A DNA stretch of 11,035 bases from an uncultured Acetatifactor sp. (GTDB lineage Bacteria > Bacillota > Clostridia > Lachnospirales > Lachnospiraceae). Under the pieces are notes generated by a model. It did no database searches and was not told the origin of the DNA. It was given only the letters and a program-made list of their open reading frames with translations. The stretch is taken from NCBI GenBank assembly GCA_948496895.1, contig CAOOJO010000050.1, forward strand, positions 1 through 11,035. The letters run 5' to 3'. Below are positions 6,674 to 11,035 of the stretch, in pieces (position 1 is the stretch's first letter; each line of letters begins with the position of its first letter). A program made the position numbers and the translations under genes.

Positions 6674-7670
6674 AGACACTGCCGTCAGCGTCTCGTCCGT
6701 AACCAAGTCCTTCACACGATGGCAGAGAAAGGAAGGCTCCGGCAAAGGTGGAATCAGGAGCATTTTCCGGCAGGAAAGAAGGACCGTGACTGCCCTGGAC
6801 GACGTCTCGTTCCAGATAAAAAGAGGCGAATTCGTGGCCTACGCAGGGCCCAACGGGGCCGGGAAGAGCACTACCATGAAGCTGCTCTCCGGCATGCTGC
6901 AGCCCACGGCGGGAAGCGTGTCCGTGCTGGGGATGTCGCCGGAAAGGGACCGGATAAGGCTGATGAAGAAGCTGGGCGTGCTGTTCGGGAACCGGACGGA
7001 GCTGTGGTGGGACCATCCCGTGATACAGAGCTTCGAGTGGAAGAAAGTGGTGTGGGACATTCCGGACCCGGTGTACCAGAGGAACTTGGGAATGGTGACC
7101 GAGCTGCTGGATATCGGCGAGATTCGGAACACCTTTGCCAGGGAGCTGTCCTTAGGGCAGCGGATGCGGGCGGATTTAGGCCTGATGCTGCTGCACTCGC
7201 CGGAGGTGATCCTGCTGGACGAGCCCACCCTGGGGCTGGACGTAGTGGCCAAGCGCCAGATGATAGAATTCCTCAAGCGAATCAACCGGGAGGAGGGCGT
7301 GACGATTCTGGTGACCAGCCACGACATGGACGACCTGGAGGAAATGGCCAGGCGGATTCTGATGATTTCCAGCGGAAAGCTTGTGTACGACGGCAGCTTT
7401 GACGGGCTGCGGGAGATTACAGGGAACCTGACCCATCTCACCGTCACCACAGACGGGCGGAAGCCGGAGCTTTCCGGCTGCAGGCTCCTTAGCGGGAAGA
7501 ACGGCGTGTTCGAGTTCGAGGTGGATCTGTCCCGCCTGCCCATCAGGGGGATGCTGGAGCGGCTGTCCCGGGCGGACGGCATCCTGGACATCGAAATCCG
7601 CAAAGCGCCTATCGAGCAGGTCATCGCCCAGCTTTACCAGAACTGGCGCAGTATCCGGCTCTCCCTCTGA
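6624..7670 (+). CDS. ABC exporter ATP-binding protein (DUF990-associated)
   Basis: ATPase of the exporter, 348 residues, which powers the two permeases encoded before it. Walker A is GPNGAGKST (75-83), signature LSLGQ (175-179), Walker B VILLDEP (195-201) with catalytic Glu200, D-loop LGLD (203-206) and switch His233. The segment FGNRTELWWD (121-130) is the Q-loop region typical of this subfamily (usually FGQR-x-LWWD), but the Gln is Asn123 here. A C-terminal extension of about 80 residues after the nucleotide-binding domain (from 265) is seen in NatA/CcmA-like exporters. The start at ATG 6624 lies inside the second permease (50-bp overlap) with AAAGGA 11 bp upstream. The next in-frame ATG would delete Walker A. 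Confidence 0.93.
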   Translation: MSKKESTDTVQAAIAHEDTAVSVSSVTKSFTRWQRKEGSGKGGIRSIFRQERRTVTALDDVSFQIKRGEFVAYAGPNGAGKSTTMKLLSGMLQPTAGSVSVLGMSPERDRIRLMKKLGVLFGNRTELWWDHPVIQSFEWKKVVWDIPDPVYQRNLGMVTELLDIGEIRNTFARELSLGQRMRADLGLMLLHSPEVILLDEPTLGLDVVAKRQMIEFLKRINREEGVTILVTSHDMDDLEEMARRILMISSGKLVYDGSFDGLREITGNLTHLTVTTDGRKPELSGCRLLSGKNGVFEFEVDLSRLPIRGMLERLSRADGILDIEIRKAPIEQVIAQLYQNWRSIRLSL

Positions 7671-7702
7671 ACAGCTCTGCCATGAAGTCCTCTATGAGGT
7701 AA

Positions 7703-9382
7703 TTACATATTTATAGTCATTCCGGGGGACGACGGAAACACGACCTTGACAGTCGTCCCCCTGCCCACCTGGCTCTCCAGCGAAATCTCCGCCCCGTGCA
7801 GCGCCGCCCCGTGCTTCACGATGGAAAGCCCAAGCCCCGTGCCCCCGATTTCCTTGGAATGGCTCTTGTCCACCCGGTAGAAGCGCTCGAAGATACGCTT
7901 CTGGTGCTCCTGCGGAATCCCGATGCCGGTGTCCGTGACGGAGAGCGCGCAGTCCCCCGCCTCCTGTCTTACCTCCAGGGTCACGTTTCCGCCCCTGCGG
8001 TTATATTTGATCGCATTATCGCACAGATTGTAGACGATGCTCAAAAGGACCTGCCGGATGCCATAGACGCAAGCCTCCCCGCCCCGCAGTTCCAGCTCTA
8101 CCTCCTCTTTCTTTGCCTGGGCGGAAAGCAGCCTTACCGTCTCCTCCGCCAGGGCGTACAGCTCCACGGTCTCCCATGTCATGTCCGCCGCCCCCTCGTC
8201 CAGGTGGGACAGCTTCATGATGTCCTCCACCAGCCGAATCATCCGCTGAGACTCCTTATAAATCTGTCCGGAAAAGGCCACCATGTCCTCGGGCTTCACA
8301 AAGCCCCCCGCCATCAGCTCCGCGCTGCCGGAGATGGTGTGCAGCGGCGTCTTCAGCTCATGGGACACATTGGCGGTGAACTCCCGGCGCAGCTGCTCCG
8401 CCCGCACCCGTTCCGTCACGTCCAACAGCAGCACCACCAGCCCGGACACTTCGCTTCCGGAAAAGACAGGGTTGGCCTCCACCTGGTATTTTCCGAAGCC
8501 CAGCTCCAGAACGGCCTCCCCATGGCCCCTGTCCCTGGCCTTTTCCAGGATTTCCCCCAGCTCCGAATTCCTGCTTACCGCAAGGATATCCTTTCCGGCG
8601 CAGCGCTCGTCCGTCCCGAAAAGCCTGGCGGCTGCCCGGTTGATGCTGAGTATGGTTCCCTGGGCGTTCAGGAGCACCAGCCCCTCCGCCATGGAGGAGG
8701 TGAGTGTCTCGAACTCGTTTTTCTTCTGCCCCAGCTCCTCCTTCTGCCGCCTGATTTCCCTCTGCTGGAAGTCGATCCGGGAAAGCAGGGGAAACAGCTC
8801 GTCGTACTCGTTGCCCTCCAGGGGCCGATCCAAATCCAGCCCGTTCAAGGGCCTGACGATGTTTTTCGACAGCCGGGAGGCCAGGATGACCGACAGCGCC
8901 ACCGCGGCCCCGAACACGATGAGGATGGGCTGCAGCATGCCAAAGACCAGCACCGGCAGGGTATACTGGGTGGCGGAGAGCCGGAGCACGGTCCCGTCCG
9001 GCAGACGCTTGGCGCTGTAGAGATACCGTTGCGTCAGGGTGGCCGAAGAGCGGGAGCCTGTCCCGTAGCCCTCCGCAAGGGCCTGCCTGACCTCCTCCCG
9101 CTCAAAGTGGTTCTCCATCTCCTCCACGTCCGAGACGCTGTCGTACAGCACGCCGCCCTCCGTCCCAATCCATGTGATGCGGTAGTCCCGGATGGACAGG
9201 CCCTCCAGATACAGCATCCCCTCATCCTGTACCCCCTGGGCGGCAAGCTCCGTCTGGATGCGCAACTGGTCTAACTGCACGCCGGAGAAATAATCGTACA
9301 GAACGGTCAAAAACAGCACCAGAGACACCAGGAACACCCCGATTGCCACGGCGCAGATCGTGCGGAAGATACGTTTCGTCAT
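7703..9382 (-). CDS. phoR: PhoR-like sensor histidine kinase with PAS domain
   Basis: Membrane kinase that phosphorylates the response regulator encoded just before it; 559 residues. Transmembrane helices lie at about 7-30 and 142-168 and bracket an extracytoplasmic sensor of about 110 residues. A HAMP-like stretch (170-215), a PAS domain (about 223-325, MAEGLVLLNAQGTILSINRAA) and the kinase core follow. His341 lies in FTANVSHELKTPL. The ATP lid has N-box NLCDNA (Asn456), DTGIGIP (484-490), FERFYRVD and GGTGLGLS (513-520). Its ATG overlaps the regulator's TGA by 4 bp (ATGA), which indicates coupled translation. Proximity to a Na+/phosphate transporter supports phosphate sensing, but the ligand is an inference; calling it phoR rests on architecture. 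All catalytic motifs are intact. The gene ends 32 bp from the converging exporter operon, with no terminator seen. Confidence 0.93.
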   Translation of the reverse strand: MTKRIFRTICAVAIGVFLVSLVLFLTVLYDYFSGVQLDQLRIQTELAAQGVQDEGMLYLEGLSIRDYRITWIGTEGGVLYDSVSDVEEMENHFEREEVRQALAEGYGTGSRSSATLTQRYLYSAKRLPDGTVLRLSATQYTLPVLVFGMLQPILIVFGAAVALSVILASRLSKNIVRPLNGLDLDRPLEGNEYDELFPLLSRIDFQQREIRRQKEELGQKKNEFETLTSSMAEGLVLLNAQGTILSINRAAARLFGTDERCAGKDILAVSRNSELGEILEKARDRGHGEAVLELGFGKYQVEANPVFSGSEVSGLVVLLLDVTERVRAEQLRREFTANVSHELKTPLHTISGSAELMAGGFVKPEDMVAFSGQIYKESQRMIRLVEDIMKLSHLDEGAADMTWETVELYALAEETVRLLSAQAKKEEVELELRGGEACVYGIRQVLLSIVYNLCDNAIKYNRRGGNVTLEVRQEAGDCALSVTDTGIGIPQEHQKRIFERFYRVDKSHSKEIGGTGLGLSIVKHGAALHGAEISLESQVGRGTTVKVVFPSSPGMTINM

Positions 9383-10053
9383 GCCTCTCCCTCCATCCGG
9401 TAGCCCACGCCCCGAACCGTTTTGATAAGGTCGCCCGCGTTGCCCAGCTTTGTGCGCAGCATGCCGATGTGCACGTCCACCGTCCTGGTCTCCCCCAGAT
9501 AGGCCGCGTCCCAGACCTGCTCCAGGAGCTGGTCTCTGGTGAAGACCCTGCCCGGGTTCTCCATGAATAGCTGCAGCAGCTCGTACTCTTTCAGGGTGAG
9601 CTCCAGGCGGCTCCCGGCCAGGGCCACGGTGTGCTCCGCCGTGTTTATGCGAATCTGTCCGATGCAGAGGGAATCTCTGTCCTCCCGGAGCTTCCCCCTG
9701 CGCAGCACCGCCTTTACCCGGGAGACCATCTCCATCATCCCGAAGGGCTTGGCCAGATAGTCATCCGCGCCCAAATCCAGACCCAGGACCTTGTCGTACT
9801 CCGTGCCCTTGGCCGTGGCCATGATTACCGGGATGTCTGCGGTGGCGCGGTTCTCCTTAAGCCTTTTGAGGATAGCGATGCCATCCTCCCCGGGCAGCAT
9901 GATGTCCAGCATGACCAGCTGGGGCAGCTCGTTTTTCAGGGCCTCAAAAAAGCCGCCGCCCTCGGTGAAGCCCTTCACCTCGAACCCGGCGGCGTTCAGG
10001 GCGTAAATCATCAGGTTGCGGATTCCGTCATCGTCTTCCACACAAAATATCAT
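9379..10053 (-). CDS. phoB: PhoB/PhoP-like response regulator (OmpR family)
   Basis: Transcription factor, 224 residues. The receiver (1-about 118) has the acidic pair Asp7-Asp8, phospho-acceptor Asp50 (LVMLDIMLPGEDG), Thr80 and Lys102. The winged-helix DNA-binding domain follows at about 125-222 (LTLKEYELLQLFMENPGRVFTRDQLLEQVW, with TVDVHIGMLRTKL as the recognition region). The start is placed at ATG 10053 (MIFCVEDDD) because the family begins there and AAAGGA lies 11 bp upstream. The frame is open to 10128, but an ATG at 10065 overlaps that ribosome site and the extra residues match nothing. It forms a two-component pair with the kinase and probably controls the phosphate transporter upstream. 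No clear Pho box was found. Confidence 0.93.
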   Translation of the reverse strand: MIFCVEDDDGIRNLMIYALNAAGFEVKGFTEGGGFFEALKNELPQLVMLDIMLPGEDGIAILKRLKENRATADIPVIMATAKGTEYDKVLGLDLGADDYLAKPFGMMEMVSRVKAVLRRGKLREDRDSLCIGQIRINTAEHTVALAGSRLELTLKEYELLQLFMENPGRVFTRDQLLEQVWDAAYLGETRTVDVHIGMLRTKLGNAGDLIKTVRGVGYRMEGEA

Positions 10054-10175
10054 ATGGGCGCACATCCTTTCCCACTTGAGCTTCCAGGTTGGTTCATATA
10101 TTAAGTGCCTGCAATTTTTTCCAGCCATTTCCGGGAAAATGTCTCCAGGAATAGTTCATACGCGTCTGCCTCCCG

Positions 10176-11035
10176 CTATGGCCGACTGACCGCCCCACGG
10201 GGCAGATTGCCCGCGCCGTCTGGGATGAGCCGATTAACCAGCCTCTCCAGAAAGCCCGTCATCGGCAGCATCAGCATGGTGCTGAGGAGATTGAACGCCG
10301 TGTGGGCCGCCGCGATTCCGAACAGAGAAGCGGGCTCGTTCAGCACCGCCGGGGCAAAGGCCATCCGGAACAGGGAAAAGACCGTGAGCCACACGCTGGT
10401 TCCAATCACGTTGAACGACAGATGCACCATGGCCGCCCGCTTCGCGCTCCTGTTTCCACCCAGGGAGGAGAGCGCCGCCGTGACACAGGTGCCGATGTTC
10501 TGCCCCATGATGATGGGAATCGCCGCCCCGTAGGACACCCGCCCGGTGACCGCCAGGGCCTGCAGGATTCCCACGGAGGCGGAGCTGGACTGGATGATGC
10601 CGGTGAGGATTGCTCCCGCCAGCACGCCCAGGACCGGGTTCTGGAACAGGAGGAACAGCTCCTGGAACGCCGGTACCCTGCCCAGCCCGGAGACTGCCCC
10701 CGACATGGTCTCCATGCCTGTCATCAGCGTGGCGAAGCCCAGCAGCACCAGACCTGTGTCTTTCCTCTTCGGGTTCCGGCAGAACATGTAGAAAATAATG
10801 CCGAAAAGTGCCAGAACCGGCGTAAAGGAGGCGGGCTTCAAAAGCTTTACGAACACATTGCCGCTCTCGATTCCCGCCAGGCTCAATATCCAGGCCGTCA
10901 CCGTGGTCCCGATGTTCGCCCCCATGATGACATGGACCGCCTGCCTTAAGGTCATCAGGCCGGAATTGACGAAGCCCACCACCATCACCGTGGTGGCGGA
11001 GGAGCTCTGGATGACGGCCGTCACCAGAAGCCCCG
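10176..11035 (-). CDS. Na+/phosphate cotransporter (N-terminus outside window)
   Basis: Sodium-coupled phosphate importer of the PNaS family (PF02690). The frame is open to the window edge, so the true start is beyond 11035; about 286 codons are visible. The two inverted-repeat signature pairs are present: TAVIQSSSATT followed by IMGANIGTTVTAW, and GIIQSSSASVG followed by IMGQNIGTCVTA. These QSSS motifs form the phosphate and sodium site. Several hydrophobic helices surround them. The protein stops about 70 residues after the second repeat and so lacks the C-terminal PhoU-like domain found in many bacterial relatives of about 540 residues. It precedes phoB-phoR on the same strand with a 122-bp gap. 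That gap holds only a weak inverted repeat (TTTTCC/GGAAAA near 10115-10138) and TA-rich DNA, with no strong promoter, so co-transcription is plausible. Confidence 0.93.
   Translation of the reverse strand, partial: GLLVTAVIQSSSATTVMVVGFVNSGLMTLRQAVHVIMGANIGTTVTAWILSLAGIESGNVFVKLLKPASFTPVLALFGIIFYMFCRNPKRKDTGLVLLGFATLMTGMETMSGAVSGLGRVPAFQELFLLFQNPVLGVLAGAILTGIIQSSSASVGILQALAVTGRVSYGAAIPIIMGQNIGTCVTAALSSLGGNRSAKRAAMVHLSFNVIGTSVWLTVFSLFRMAFAPAVLNEPASLFGIAAAHTAFNLLSTMLMLPMTGFLERLVNRLIPDGAGNLPRGAVSRP

Noticed and set aside
7796..9274. 492-codon open frame antisense to the histidine kinase
   Set aside because: The kinase has every catalytic motif; the opposite frame is a His/Gln/Pro-rich shadow caused by codon bias.
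10054..10128. N-terminal extension of the response regulator
   Set aside because: Receiver domains start at the MIFCVEDD strand; the extra 25 residues match nothing and the ribosome site lies within them.

Overview
The window looks like chromosomal DNA from a fairly GC-rich member of the Bacillota, most likely a gut Lachnospiraceae-type clostridium. That assignment is an inference. It rests on strong AGGAGG-type ribosome sites, sigma-A style promoters, a PhoB/PhoR pair of the clostridial type, a DUF990-type ABC-2 exporter and a large arabinosidase typical of plant-polysaccharide degraders. There are no rRNA or tRNA genes, insertion sequences, integrases or CRISPR arrays. No gene looks recently acquired.

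Region 1 (1-4637) is a sugar-utilisation pair. A LacI-family repressor (minus strand, C-terminal tip off the window) is divergent from a 1088-residue, multi-domain zinc/cysteine beta-L-arabinofuranosidase of the PF07944 superfamily (GH127/GH146, closer to GH146 by motif). The gap between them carries two exact copies of the 12-bp near-palindrome TTAATCGTTTAA, 207 bp apart. It also carries a consensus promoter for the repressor and a good one for the hydrolase, with one operator copy almost midway between the two -35 boxes. This looks like a self-contained, loop-forming regulatory switch. The enzyme has no signal peptide although it carries LamG-like and Ig-like modules, and its linker is built from a 15-bp coding minisatellite.

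Region 2 (4638-5061) is a leader. A near-consensus promoter is followed by a possible 50-residue ORF and then by a hairpin plus T-run that looks like an intrinsic terminator or attenuator, just before the next operon.

Region 3 (5062-7670) is a compact three-gene ABC-2 exporter operon: two PF06182-type permeases and one ATPase, all overlapping. Substrate unknown.

Region 4 (7703-11035, minus strand) is a phosphate module. A Na+/phosphate cotransporter (N-terminus off the window) is followed by a PhoB-like response regulator and a PhoR-like PAS histidine kinase whose start overlaps the regulator's stop by 4 bp. This operon converges on the exporter operon with only 32 bp between stop codons.

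No wholly new system is evident. The most unusual elements are the twin-operator switch, the apparently cytoplasmic modular arabinosidase with a minisatellite linker, and the structured leader of the exporter operon.
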